A DNA stretch of 64,000 bases, taken from contig NW_026942995.1 in the NCBI RefSeq assembly GCF_024139115.2, forward strand, positions 1 through 64,000, written 5' to 3'. The notes under the pieces were generated by a model. That model did not search any database. It saw only the letters and a program-made list of their open reading frames with translations, and was not told the DNA's origin. The number at the start of each line of letters is the position of its first letter. Position 1 is the stretch's first letter. Shown one piece after another: positions 10,952 to 21,779 of this stretch. The stretch is from Armigeres subalbatus (Eukaryota; Arthropoda; Insecta; Diptera; Culicidae). A program made the position numbers and the translations under genes.

Positions 10952-11592
10952 GAATATGAAAATTATTATGTCGAACGGTGCGAAGGAATCATAATACTCT
11001 TGGTAGCCTAGTTGACCTGGTAGACCCATGTTGTCGGATCTCCAGAATGATTTAGAGAATTTAGAACCTGCCAAAATGTGTGGCCTCATGCCATCGAAAA
11101 GAGACTAGCCCAATATGTTAGGTATTTGTCAGGACTAAAATAAAAACTCCACCCAAAAATTTAAAAATATTAAAAAAAAAAAGAAAAAGTAAAAAAATTG
11201 CCAATAAATAATTAGGGTGAAAGCAATAAATAAATCAATATAATTTTTTTTCCAAATAATGAAAATGTTTCTACGAAGCAAAAATAAATAATTACTTTCA
11301 AAAGTAAAAGTTGCAATTGTAAAAAAACAATTTTTCGTAAAGAAATCAAAATTTTCCATTGGAAGAAATACAAAATTTCCATGAAAAAGTTAACAAGCAT
11401 AAAACTATTTTTAATTTTTCATGAAATTTTTCTTTTTTTCAACGGAAAGTTTAAAATTTAACGCTCCCCCCGAGAACTATTATTTTGAGAAAGAAAAGTT
11501 CGTTTAGACCGTGATACATTAACAAATTTCGCCGCTGAATACAACTCATATTAATAATATAGTCCTTTCTTAATATAAATTAAATTAACAAA
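10952..11592. other. AT-rich intergenic stretch, nothing recognised
   Basis: The sequence is very AT-rich, with A- and T-runs at 11130-11460. The short open frames here (Phe/Ile/Leu-rich) are composition artefacts. No RNA gene or transposon end was identified. Confidence 0.5.
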
Positions 11593-11912
11593 GGGGTCGT
11601 TCACTAATAACGTAAGCACATATGGGAGTCTGTCTATTTCTTACTCTTCATAGGGGGAAAGACGGCTTTGGCAGATTTTGTTCTATTATTGGCAGGGGTG
11701 TTTTTGTCGACCAAATTTTATGAAATTTGGCTACAATATTCTTCGATATGCAAAGAATGTTTAGGCCAAATTTGAGCCTAGTCAGTCATAAAATAACCCC
11801 CTGCCAATAATAGAACAAAACCTGTCAAAGCCGTCATTCCCCCTATAAGCAAAAAATATTTTTCCAAAAAACCATGAAAAAATGCTTACGTAGCTATAGC
11901 TAGTGAACGACC
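11593..11912. mobile_element. MITE, GGGGTCG family copy 1 (with a nested MITE)
   Basis: Left terminus GGGGTCGTTCACTAATAACG and right terminus ...TAGTGAACGACC are inverted, both followed inward by TAAGCA-type sequence (CGTAAGCA / TGCTTACG). Two further copies are at 13734-13898 and 52140-52313. This copy is longer because another MITE sits inside it at 11651-11845. Confidence 0.8.
11651..11845. mobile_element. TA-flanked MITE copy 1, nested in the previous MITE
   Basis: The ends are TAGGGGGAAAGACGGC and GCCGTCATTCCCCCTA. Internal sequence remains palindromic (CTTTGGCAGATTTTGTTC and its complement). The TA on each side suggests a Tc1/mariner-type TSD. A related copy of almost the same length is at 38021-38214. 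Confidence 0.85.
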
Positions 11913-13733
11913 TAAATAAGAAGTCTAATGAGCAAATGCATGCATCTTCATTTCTCTGGATGTGAGTTAACTTTCATCTATTTGACCTAGATTTGATCGT
12001 TTAAATTTGACCTTCAGGAGCTCGCAAAGTACTGAGGATCGTATGCAGACCCATGTTATGTACAACAAATGTGCTATTTCCGATAATGCTGTACTTTTTA
12101 CAATAGCTCATTTTGAATAAAAAATCATTGTACGCTTGATTCTATTTTGTTGTTGATATTCTTTTTCAAATATTTTTTGCGAAGTAATGGATAATTACGA
12201 TGAAATCAAATAAATTTCTGTATAAAACAGTTTTTCCTGATTTATTGAAATACATTTCTGAAATGGGCAACTGCAGTTATTTATATAAATAATCAAATAT
12301 AAAAATTATGTGTACATCTGCAATAAATAAGGTTTGCTACAATCTAACAATGTGCTCATTAATGTTAGAAAGAAGCTAAGTAAACGCAAATATTGAATCT
12401 TAACCACGTCAGCATAGTCTTGCAGAGTCAATGTTGAATAAAATTCACAGATGTAACATTGAACAGCAAATCAGGAATTGAACAAAATACTAACATCCGG
12501 TGCAACTGGTTGGGTGTACCTCTAAACATTTGTATCATTAATCCTTTCTACACCTGATTCATCGTTACGATTAAAGACACCAAGCCCTAGATTCGCGTTC
12601 TCAAAATAGATGCACTTTGAGGGGAATTCGCCCCAAAAACAACAAGCAACTTTTTGTTTCCATTCAACACAACAAAAATTGGAAAAGAAAGAAATATATT
12701 GCATAATGCAAGCTCGATCTCGTAACCAAAAGTTCCCTGAACAAGGGAAACCTGATGCGTTTTACCATATTGTTCGGTAAGCATTCAAAGTCAAACGGAA
12801 GTTGTTAAAATGTAGTTTGTGCATACAATTTCCATTAGGGATGCTCGTTTAGAGTTTATTATCAACACTTATCGCGTTTTCATTCATAACACTTTTCAGC
12901 AAATATTTACTGTTCTCACAAATGGATATTGCCCTTGGACTGCAACCGCACGTATAGATTGTTTGCAAAAACTGTAAGTGGTGCTGGGTAGAAATCATTT
13001 CCGGTATACTCACTTCCGCGACGATGAAATTCCTCGTAAACCAAAGAGTGACGATGGGGTCGGCAGTTCGCGTGTACACCATCCCGCCAGGGCGCGCTTC
13101 CACACATGTTCCTGCGGTGAAGGATGCATTCTTCACGTACTGTGGCCTGCCACGAGCTCTGGTTCAGGAAAATCCCCGCGGGTGCTCCATCATCAGCGTT
13201 GTCGTCGTCTTGCGCCGAAGAGCAAGGCAGGCTTGCGAACTTTTTTTTTCTGTTTTCTTCGCGCACTGTCTCTCTGGTGAATTATGGAGCACAAGATGAG
13301 CGTACCGAGCCTCGCCTGCAGCACACGCAATAGGAAAACGGAATCATATTTTTTTTCTCGATGTATCATCGTTTTCCTCGTTTCTACGATTCGCTAAGGA
13401 AACGTGTTTCATGTTTGCTCGGCTGAACAATTTTTCCTTTGGTACCATTTCTATTGCGGTAATATGTGACTTTTTTATTCGGGTTGGAGAAAGTAGGGTT
13501 AAATGTCCTTTTGTTCCCTCTGATTGACAAGTAAAGAATGATAGACATAGTCATCATCGTACGATGGTTTCCCCAATTGTATCGTTTCATGACGTGCCGA
13601 ATGTGAGAGCACACCAAGAGGTGCTCTTCACACCATTTCCCGTGATTCGTAGTGGTTTCCAATGGTGGGATAGCAGCGGAAGAATCACACGGTCATACCC
13701 TGCAAGCGAAAGTCGTAAAAAAGCAACTCCTTG
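11913..13733. other. Mostly unexplained intergenic; GC-rich island at 12.85-13.33 kb
   Basis: Most of this is AT-rich with no feature. The segment 12850-13330 is more GC-rich and open on both strands. On the minus strand an ATG at 13266 opens a frame that reaches a GTGAGT at about 13014-13019, which could be a splice donor. The predicted peptide is Cys/His/Arg-rich and unrecognised. It may be an isolated exon of a host gene or chance; I do not assign it. Confidence 0.3.
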
Positions 13734-13901
13734 GGGGTCGTAGACTGAACACGTAAGGGCCTATTGGTGAAGGTGGGATTTGTCATTATCTTACGCTTTT
13801 TATAAATAAAAAATAATTTGCATGAAATCGAAATCTTACAAAGGGAGGGGGAGTTGAAGAACCCCGAAAAATCCCTTACGTAACTAGTGTTCGGCCCCTT
13901 G
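13731..13901. mobile_element. MITE, GGGGTCG family copy 2, with TTG TSD
   Basis: The element (13734-13898) begins GGGGTCGTAGACTGAACACG and ends ...TTCGGCCCC. TTG on each side is a 3-bp TSD. Internal TCTTACGCTTTTTATAAATA is shared with the 52 kb copy, which shows these are one family. Confidence 0.82.
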
Positions 13902-15607
13902 GCTCCATCGTCGTACCCTTCGTACTGTTTTGTTGTTTGATATCCCCAGTGATACGCGGAATAAATTGGTGTGTTATTTTCATACAAGTGTGTACAAACG
14001 TCTGGTGCAAATAATGCGTAACTAGCTGTAGGAGACGCAATAAATGGATAAATTTTTAATTACGTTTGCTTGCGAATAATGTTCTTGATCACACGATATG
14101 AATATATGGAATCAAGAGTTATGCAAATGTGAAATGTAGAATTTTATTTATGTTTCAAATTATTATTTTTTCGAAATTCTCAATCTTGATGTAAGAATAA
14201 ATGACGTTTTTAGACCAGATAAAAGAGATAATGTGGCGTAGCAACTGTTGCGCAGAGTAAATGCTGGTATTATGTGCCCCCGGGCCCAAACATCTCTGTG
14301 TGATTTCTAGAAAACTATAACTAACCAATGTTAAAAATCAGTTTTACAAATATTTATTGGACCATTATACTATGTGAATGGTAAGTAGTAGATGGCGGTA
14401 ATGAGTCAACGTATATCAGTTCAAAGTTTTACATGTGATCTTCAATAAAACTGGGCCAAGCATGTTTACTCATACCGTTTGTAGGTAACTAAACTACCGG
14501 TAGTTTAGTTATTAACAAGCAAATATATAAGTAAGAGAAAAACATTCCCAAATAATGAACCAAGATTTTTTTAATAAGATCCTGTCACAAAATTCTTAAC
14601 GTAACCGTTTTTCAATCTTAAAACCCAAATAATCTAATACCAATATACCGTCCTTCAAAGAATAACTAATCCGAAGAACTAATTTCAACAAAACCCACCA
14701 TCACAAAGCATAAACTTCTCAAACTTGTACCTACCTAATCTTGACGGAATAGTTTTTCCCAATGAACAAGATGATCCCTGCAAAAAACACGTTTTCGCTC
14801 ACAATTAGTAGAAGAGGAAATTAAATAAAATACCACATCGTGGCTGCACCGAACGAACGGTGCATGAACCGCAACCAACATAAACATGAACAGCGCTGAT
14901 GATAGAAAAAATCACTGATCGAAAAGTTTTCCGGCAAAATCAACCTTTGCGAAATCTGTGCTGCTCCCTCGTTCGGAAAGTTAATCACGGCGGGAAACAG
15001 GTGCACCCCAATTTGCCGTGCACCGAGTCTCGGTCTATAGTTTATAGTTCAGTTGATCTGATTGGATCAGGCAGGGAGCAGCATCGCTCTTTTATCAACG
15101 GAAGAAGGGGGATCTGGAGAGCAATTAGCAGTGTAAACAGGTTCTTTGCGCGAAACTAAAACTGCCGGAAGCCACCACCAACTCGTCGTCATCGTCGTCA
15201 CAATTACCGTCGGGGGTGGGAAGCAAAAACTCTTCTACGGGAGTGAAACAAAAAAAAAACAAGATGCTAGCAGATGAAGTCATCATGTTGGAAGGTAGGT
15301 AGAATGGGTGGTTACGAGGTTGGTAGTTGATCGAGAAAGTCTGGTGGATGCGCTTCATACAAATGACAACAATAGCGACTGAGAACAATAAAAGGAAGCC
15401 ATAAGCCAGTTTTACAAGGAAAGTTTTGCTGAAAGGAAAAATGAAATGGAATGAAATATCTAAGCAGTTGGTAGGGTTTTGCAAGTTGTAATGAAGTCAT
15501 TTGAGAAACCCAAAAAAATGTCAAATTGGATTCAAATATTTAACTCGGTAGTGTTGTACAGATTTACTTTGACGTTGGACGACGTTTTACCATAAGAAAC
15601 TACCCAA
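13902..15607. other. Intergenic, nothing recognised apart from one palindrome
   Basis: No gene or transposon end is supported. A 26-bp perfect palindrome, TAACTAAACTACC followed by its complement, lies at 14486-14511. Simple inverted or A-rich stretches elsewhere are unremarkable. Confidence 0.45.
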
Positions 15608-16165
15608 GTAAGTCCCAGTGGGGCATTGCCGCTTCGCAGCTTAGTGTTCATTAAGCACTTTCACAGTTATTAACTGCGAGGTTTCTAGGATAAGTTACCA
15701 TTTCTGCATTTGTATATCATGAGGCTAACACGATGATACCACAGACAAACAGACGTAACTCTTCATACAAACTGTTCGAAAAAATATCGCCATTCGCTTT
15801 TCAGAAAACACTACTGCCATCTGTTATCAGAATCGCGAGAAACAGAGCCGGCCATGATTATTTCCCATTTGACGTTTGCTCCTAACGCATACATCTATAT
15901 CAATCATCATCATCATCGTCATCAACACAGAAAACATTCAGCAGCATATACACTAATCAAATGTCAAAGCGATTGAACACTAGCGCCTCTCTTGGCACAA
16001 TAGCGTAGCACAGATGTATTTCAAATCAACCGTTGAACACGTGAACAATGTTGAAATGGGAAGTGCTACGTCTGTTTGTCTGTGATGATACTTTTACGCA
16101 CAGGGAAGTCGAGGAAATTTCCAACCCGAAAATTCGCTAGACCGGACCGGCTAAGGAGGGCCCCA
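15608..16165 (-). mobile_element. Feilai-type SINE, split by a MITE
   Basis: The minus strand carries the body of a tRNA-derived mosquito SINE. The recognisable parts are GAACACTAAGCTGCGAAGC, CCTCGCAGTTAATAACTGTG and TATCATCGTGTTAGCCTCAT. The tRNA-like head with its B box is mostly deleted in this copy. The SINE is cut into two by a 344-bp element at 15740-16083. The intact relative at 55.36 kb reads straight through the same junction. Confidence 0.85.
15732..16091. mobile_element. 344-bp MITE inserted in the SINE, 8-bp TSD
   Basis: The ends are inverted: CACAGACAAACAGACGTA on the left and TACGTCTGTTTGTCTGT on the right. GATGATAC is present on both sides (15732-15739 and 16084-16091). The empty site is seen in the SINE copy at 55.5 kb, which has one GATGATAC followed directly by TTTTATGC. 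The 8-bp TSD would suit hAT or P-type mobilisation. No coding capacity is seen. Confidence 0.88.
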
Positions 16166-16305
16166 ACCCAAGTAACATTTCAGCTTTATTGCGTTCTAGC
16201 AATGGTTTTCACGATCAAACTATAAGATCTAACGGTACAACACACTATTGCACGACAACCTTCTAATGACCACTATAAGAGTAAGATATGGCCAAGAGGC
16301 CCTCT

Positions 16306-17290
16306 CTTTAGATCAGGCCTGCCCAACCTTTTTAAGCCACGGGCCAATTTTTAGAATTCACACTTGCTAGCGGGCCAGAAAATATTTTGCAAATAACTTT
16401 TAAAATATTTTCAAAATACCTAATTATTGTTTTTTTTATGTTCTAGAAAAACTTAACACGATTTAATATAAGTCATTGAGATGTTTGGCGATAACTGCTA
16501 GAGAAGCCAATTCATTCATCTATTCAGGATCATTCAGCTCGTGCAGTGGTTGTCCTTTATCTTGTAGAAATAGTGCCATTTTCTTTTCGAGAAGAATAAA
16601 ATCTCCCAAGCATTAAATTAGCAAAAAAAAAGCAAGTCTCCGTATTCGACTTTCATTTCCGTTAACATAATTTATAGTTGGTTTCCTAACGTTGTTAAAG
16701 TCGATTGTCTTGATGACGAGCGTCAATAGTTGAGGATTATAGATCGTAATTGCTTTTCCTTGCTTAGAATTGTCACAACGCCATTGTTCTTTCCGGTCAT
16801 TGCTGGTGCTTCATCAATCGTAAAGTAACTTAAGTTGTCGAGAAGAGAAGAATTCTCGAGAAAAGGAGTTCTTTTACACAGGTTTTAACAACCCTCAGGT
16901 TTTCCCCGTTAGTTGTTCCCTGCATTGGGAATAAAGCTGCCAATTTCTCTGTCATACGAAAATGACCATGGAGAATGCCACCTTTCTCACGTTTTTCACG
17001 TCAGTATTTTCATCGTTTGCGAGAGAGTAGAATATGAAGCTGGCGGCTTTTTCACGTAAAGTAGCTTTCAAATCTTCTGCGAGAACTTTTACTCTTCACC
17101 GTGTTCCGCGCAAACTAATGCTACTGAAGAAGGCTGTTTCCTTAGGACACGATGTCAACAACAGCCGACATGCATTCCATAACAAGTTCTCCGTCCTGGA
17201 AAGGTTTCATCCGTTTTGCCAAAATCTTACTAACAGCAAAACTGGCCCGTATCGCATTTTCTGAATTCGTATATGCTTGAAAAGAGTGTG
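16306..17290 (-). pseudogene. Decayed hAT element with transposase remnant
   Basis: The end at 16314 reads CAGGCCTGCCCAACC followed by a GGGCC-rich subterminal stretch, a typical hAT terminus. On the minus strand, 16770-16830 translates to a short match, IDEAPAMTGKNNGVV. This corresponds to the D(E/G)APAMTGK motif around a catalytic Asp in a subgroup of hAT transposases. Elsewhere the frame is broken by stops. The right terminus was not found. This copy is unrelated to the intact hAT transposase at 38.9-51.1 kb. Confidence 0.6.
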
Positions 17291-17643
17291 TAGCTTTTAT
17301 AATTCATATTGTACCAATAATTTGAATCAATAAATGGAAATTTGGATTGAAACCTTTGAAATTCTATCAACTTTTGTTTCCTACCTTTTCAAATATCATG
17401 ATTAATAGAATGCTTGGATTCAGATTTTATTCCGCCAATATAGCAAAAATTTCCGAACAAACCAGCCTTCCTTTGTTCAACGTGAAGATAAACTATTTGA
17501 CCAATCTTTACTGAAAACGCGATATTCCACCATCAACCTTTTGGTTTTGTATCTTGGGGTCGCTTATGCAATCATTTCAAATTATGTAAAATATTATTTT
17601 TCGTTTCAAGCTCAAATTAATGGTTTCGCAGCGTGAACTTTGA

Positions 17644-17703
17644 TTTAACCTTCCGGGACTCGCACCGGGTGATCCAGGAGTATGCGAGTCCCGGAAGGTT
17701 AAA
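17644..17703. repeat. Perfect 21-bp-arm inverted repeat
   Basis: The left arm at 17644-17664 includes AACCTTCCGGGACTCGCA. The right arm at 17683-17703 is its exact reverse complement, with an 18-bp loop (17665-17682). The structure is a miniature palindromic element or hairpin. Neighbouring sequence to either side shows no gene. Confidence 0.85.
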
Positions 17704-18380
17704 GCTTAAAAAAACAAATCTTTGCAAAAAAAATAATAACTATAAACATTTTGATGAAAATAATGATGAGAATGATTACAAAATAATATTTGTTTAGAAT
17801 CACTTTTCATTGCGCCTTCGAATTGTTTTTTTAAGGGTATCGAGATTATTACATATCTTGAATCTATTATAAAAACTGAGCCAAAATTCAAAATTTCATG
17901 AATTTTGGCGCATAGGAACTATTTAAAATTATTTTTCAAAAACTTAATAATTTCGCGCCTTGAACACCCCTAACTTTATTTTACTATGGCCCGAGCTGTC
18001 AACCTGTGAGCAGTCAAATTTTCAAATACTTTTAAAATGGTTTTTAAACATCAAATTTAGGGTCTATGAGTGTGGAAACAATATGTTGTAGCTCAGAAAA
18101 AGGTTATCTATCGTATGTATGATCGCTTGGCGTCGGTAAAAAGATCAATCGGAACGATGGCATTACGTTGTACAACGTCAATTTACGGCCGTGTCTTGTA
18201 CACTACCCTTCTGATTTTTTACTTTTAAATTTTAAGCACCACTAATCTGATCTCTTGCTTTCTGGTGCTTTTATTTCCCACGTGCACGTTGCACGTTGGT
18301 AGCTATCAAGAAAATTAGTTCTATCCACGGTCAACAAAATGCACTTTATAACGAATAAAAACACTTTCTGGTAACAGAGT
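17704..18380. other. Intergenic AT-rich sequence, nothing recognised
   Basis: The stretch is AT-rich and holds only short open frames. No transposon terminus or RNA gene could be supported. Confidence 0.4.
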
Positions 18381-18599
18381 AAAGGGTGTATTCGATAAAA
18401 ATGGCACACGCATATTTACTCACTAAAATCAAACCGATTATCGGATTTTCTTGAAATTTTCAGGGAATGAAAAACTATTAATGAGTTATGATTTGCAACA
18501 TTTATTTTATTTGATTTCATCACCCATTCCGAATGCACCAACATTCCTTTTCACTCCACCCATCAAATTTTGTACAATCGATTTTCCCAGTGTTTTTGT

Positions 18600-19145
18600 T
18601 GTTTTACCCAAATTTTATTCTTCTTCAGCTCTATTTTATTAATTTTGGGATGTTTGCGAAGTTTTGTCTTCACAATTGCCCAGAATTTTTCAATCGGGCG
18701 AAGTTCCGGTGAATTTGGTGGGTTCATATATTTTGGCCAAATTTAGCTCCGTTAGCTCGGTACCACTGCAACACGTTTCTAGCGTAGGGGCAGGGCGCCA
18801 GATCAGGCCAAAACAGAGTTGATACTTTATGTTTTCTTATGAATGGTAAAATATGCTTCTTGAGGCACTCTTCGGTGTAAATCGTACCGTTGATTGTTCC
18901 GGAAGTAGTGAAGGGAGCGCTTACTTCACCACATCCGCAAATCATCTGCCTTCTTTCAAATTTTGATAACTTATTTATTCGGAAATCGTCCGGAATATCT
19001 AGCTTAGACTTGGCAACGAAATTTTCTTGCCCATGAGGTTGACGGAAGTTAGCCTTGACGTAGGTCATCCATCATCCATCACGATGCAACACGATTTGGT
19101 GAACAACTTCATGTAAAATTTCCGGGCGCGAGTTTTTGCAGTAGT
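18600..19145 (-). pseudogene. Mariner-type (ITmD37E-like) transposase remnant
   Basis: Read on the minus strand, 19140 to 18600 gives the catalytic core of a Tc1/mariner transposase in two or three frames. The recognisable parts are VMDD (first catalytic Asp, near 19080), TYVKANFRQ, FWPDLAP (second Asp, near 18815) and PPNSPELRPIEKFW (catalytic Glu, near 18680). After allowing for a small frameshift, the second Asp to Glu spacing is about 37, which points to the D37E group. Frameshifts after VMDD and before the PPN motif kill it. Terminal inverted repeats were not identified. Confidence 0.85.
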
Positions 19146-19155
19146 GTTTCGTTTT

Positions 19156-20445
19156 TCATCTCATGGCGAAATCTGATATTTTGATTTCGTTTCGTTTCGT
19201 AAAATTACAAAAATTTCGCAAGAAAAAACTAGCTTTTAACGAAATTTAACGGAATTCCGCGGAATTTCGAAACAAATTTAAACTTAAACAATATCGTATG
19301 TTATCAAAATTTTTGGCTGCGCCGCTGAACAAAATCATAAACTGTTATGTACTTAATATTATGCAAATTTTTCTATTAACGCTCACTACATAATCCTATT
19401 CTGATCTGAGTCGAGATACGTATTCAGTTAAGAAAATTATTTTGAGCTTTTTAGTGGAATGTCTTCACTTGTCATAAGACGAGTTTGTACAATCCCGTAT
19501 TCAGGGACGTATTCAGTTTTCTTCTATAAAACGTCTTCAGTGTGTCTAACAGAAAACAAAAGTATCTTTAACTGTTCTATCCTAGTTTATCAATATTTAA
19601 GACGACAGACTCAGAGTGTAAATGTAATTATATATGAATCACATCAGTACAACTTTGTCAAAGAGACAAAGCTGTGGCGTGGATTCCTAGAGTCCTTGGC
19701 CCTGTGAAGTCTGAAGCTCAAAATAATGTTCTTAACTTGTGAAGTCTTTTAGAGCGCTTCTTTCTTATTAAAAGTCGATTTCTTCACCTCCGGTTGGTCC
19801 TCAAACCAGGTTTAAGCGCATGGGTAAGCACCGCTTAAGAGTAAAGAAGGACCTAAGGAAAACTAAATGCAACATTTTACGTTCAAACAACAATTTGAGT
19901 CTCACCTAAAAGTAAAAATAAAAAGTTCAGAGGATTGATGATACTCACCACAAGTCATTCGGCGAATCATCGAAATATACATACAGCCCCCCAGATTTAA
20001 ATTTAAATTTTGTGATATTCTTTGACTATTTGCACACCATGACTACGGAATCGATCGTGTTGCTGCTGATTATGGGATGGCAGCTAGTCCGGGAGAACGC
20101 GAAGTGAAAAAATTCTGCCTCGCAGAGCTGATCACGCCAGTTAGTGCGGAAGCACGCGAAGAGATGAAACTGAAGAAGCTTATTAAACGAAGCCCATTGA
20201 TTTTGCGTTGGATTAATTTGAAACACAGTTTGAATCTTAGAGTTTTCAATATATCTTTGTTTACATAACATTTTAGTTGCTTACCAAGGTGCCTCCACAT
20301 GAATTACCTTTCCGACTAACCAACGATTCTTTTCCCGTGGTGCTCACGGAGATGCAGAGCATTCATCGGAGTCATAACAATGAGTGTCAAACTAATTTTC
20401 CTCTACTAATCCTAAATTGACTGTAAGGATGACCGGCTCATACTG
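19156..20445. repeat. Interspersed repeat block, copy A
   Basis: Several segments match copy B (28176-30470) in the same orientation and order. They are a TTTCGTTTCG-rich part with CGGAATTCCGCGGAATTTCG (19156-19345), a part with TTAAGACGACAGACTCAGAG (about 19597-19690), and a part ending near 20445 with ACGGAGATGCAGAGCATT. About 490 bp between the last two in copy A is absent from copy B. The first ~80 bp after 19423 also matches the palindromic family seen at 43-44 and 52 kb. No coding function was recognised. Confidence 0.7.
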
Positions 20446-20446
20446 G

Positions 20447-20580
20447 TGTCAGGCCATTAGGCCAAAGGCCTTTTGGCCGAACGTCATTAGGCCGAATGGT
20501 CATTAGGCCGAACGGTCATTAGGCCGAACGGTCATTAGGACGAATGGCCATTAGGCCGAATTATCAAAAAGAAGCAAGAA
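20447..20580 (+). repeat. Short tandem repeat of ATTAGGCCGAANGGTC type
   Basis: Five or six units of about 16 bp (CATTAGGCCGAACGGT and variants) directly precede the pyrimidine tract. An inverted match, ATTCGGCCTAATGGCC, lies just beyond the tract at 21758-21773. Tract and flanks therefore probably form one element. Confidence 0.8.
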
Positions 20581-21757
20581 GTGAAAAATGAGAAGTTCTT
20601 TCTTCACCTTTACCCCTTCTTCCTTCTTGCATCTTCCTTCTTCTTTCTTCCTTCTTCCTTATTCCTTCTTCCTTCATCCTTATTCCTTCTTCCTTCTACC
20701 ATTTTCCTTTTTGCTTCTTCCGTCTACCTTTTTCCTTCTTCTTTTTTCCTCCATCCATACTTTTCTTCCTTCTTTCTTCTTCCCTCTTCCTTTCTACCTT
20801 CTTTCTTCTTCCTTCTTATTTATTCTTACTTCTTTCTTCCGTTTTCTTCCTTCTTCCTTATTCCTTCTTTCTTCTTCCTTCTTCCTCCTTCCCTCATCCT
20901 TCTTCTTTCTTCCATATTCCTTCTTTCTTTCTTCTTCCATATTCCTTCTTCTTTCTTCCTTCTTCCTTGTTTCCTCTTTCTTCTTCCTTCTCCCTTCTTC
21001 CTTCTCCCTTCTTCCTTCTCCCTTCTTCCGTCTTCCGTCTTCCGCCTTCCTTCTTCCTTCGTCCTTCTTCCTTTTTCCTTATTTCTTCTTCCTTCTTCTT
21101 TCTTCCTTCTTTCTTCTTCTTTCTTCCTCCATCCTTCCTCCATCCTTCTTCCTTCCTTTTTTCCTTTATTCTTCCTTCTTCCTCCTTCTTCCTTTCTTCT
21201 TCCTTATTTTTTCTTCTTTCTTCTTTCTTCCTTCCTCCTTCTTCCTTCTTCCTTCTTCCTTTCTCCTTCTTGCTTCTTCCTTGTAACTTCTTCCGTCTTC
21301 TTTCTTCATTCTTCCTTCTACCTTTTTCTTTCTTCCTTTCCTTCTTCCTTCTTCCTTTTTCTTTCTTCCTTCTTCCTTCTTCCTTCTTCCTTCTTCCTGC
21401 ATCCTTCTTCCATCTCGCTCCTTCCTTCTTCCTTCTTATTTCTTCTTTTTTCTTTCGCTCCTTCCTTCTTCCTTCTTCTTTCTTCTTTCTTCCTTCTTCA
21501 TTCTTCCTCTTTCCTTCTTCCTTCTTCCTTCTTGCTTCTCTCTTCTTCCGTCTTCCTTCTTAATTCCTACGTCTTCCTTCTTCTTCCTTTCCTTCTTCCT
21601 TCTTGCTTCTTCCTTCCTCCTTCTCCCTTCTTTCTTCTTCTTTCTTCCTTCTTCCTTTTTCCTTCTTCCTACTACTTTATTCCTTCTTCCTTCTTCCTCC
21701 TTCTTCCTTTCTACTTCTTCCTCATTGCGCACTACTCACTTCTCACTCCCAGTTCTC
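20581..21757. repeat. 1.2-kb polypyrimidine tract (CTTCTTC/CTTCTTCCT)
   Basis: The plus strand is almost purely pyrimidine for nearly 1.2 kb, built from CTTCTTCCTT variants. The long Ser/Phe/Leu frame on the plus strand and Lys/Glu/Arg frames on the minus strand are composition artefacts. Such mirror-repeat-rich tracts can adopt triplex (H-DNA) forms. A smaller version with the same GGCC-type flank lies at 58.68-59.17 kb. Confidence 0.9.
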
Positions 21758-21779
21758 ATTCGGCCTAATGGCCGTGCGC

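Noticed and set aside
12849..13299. A host coding exon in the 13-kb GC-rich island
   Set aside because: Frames are open on both strands, no acceptor with a pyrimidine tract is visible, and the peptide has no recognisable motif; left as unexplained.
16085..17300. That the hAT remnant at 16.3-17.3 kb is part of the same gene as the 38.9-51.1 kb transposase
   Set aside because: It is on the opposite strand, its APAMTGKNNG motif belongs to a different hAT subgroup, and the terminus CAGGCCTGCCCAACC is unlike any sequence near the other gene.
20581..21768. A 395-codon Ser/Phe/Leu protein resembling a multi-pass membrane protein
   Set aside because: It is a translation of a polypyrimidine microsatellite; the opposite strand gives equally long Lys/Glu frames.
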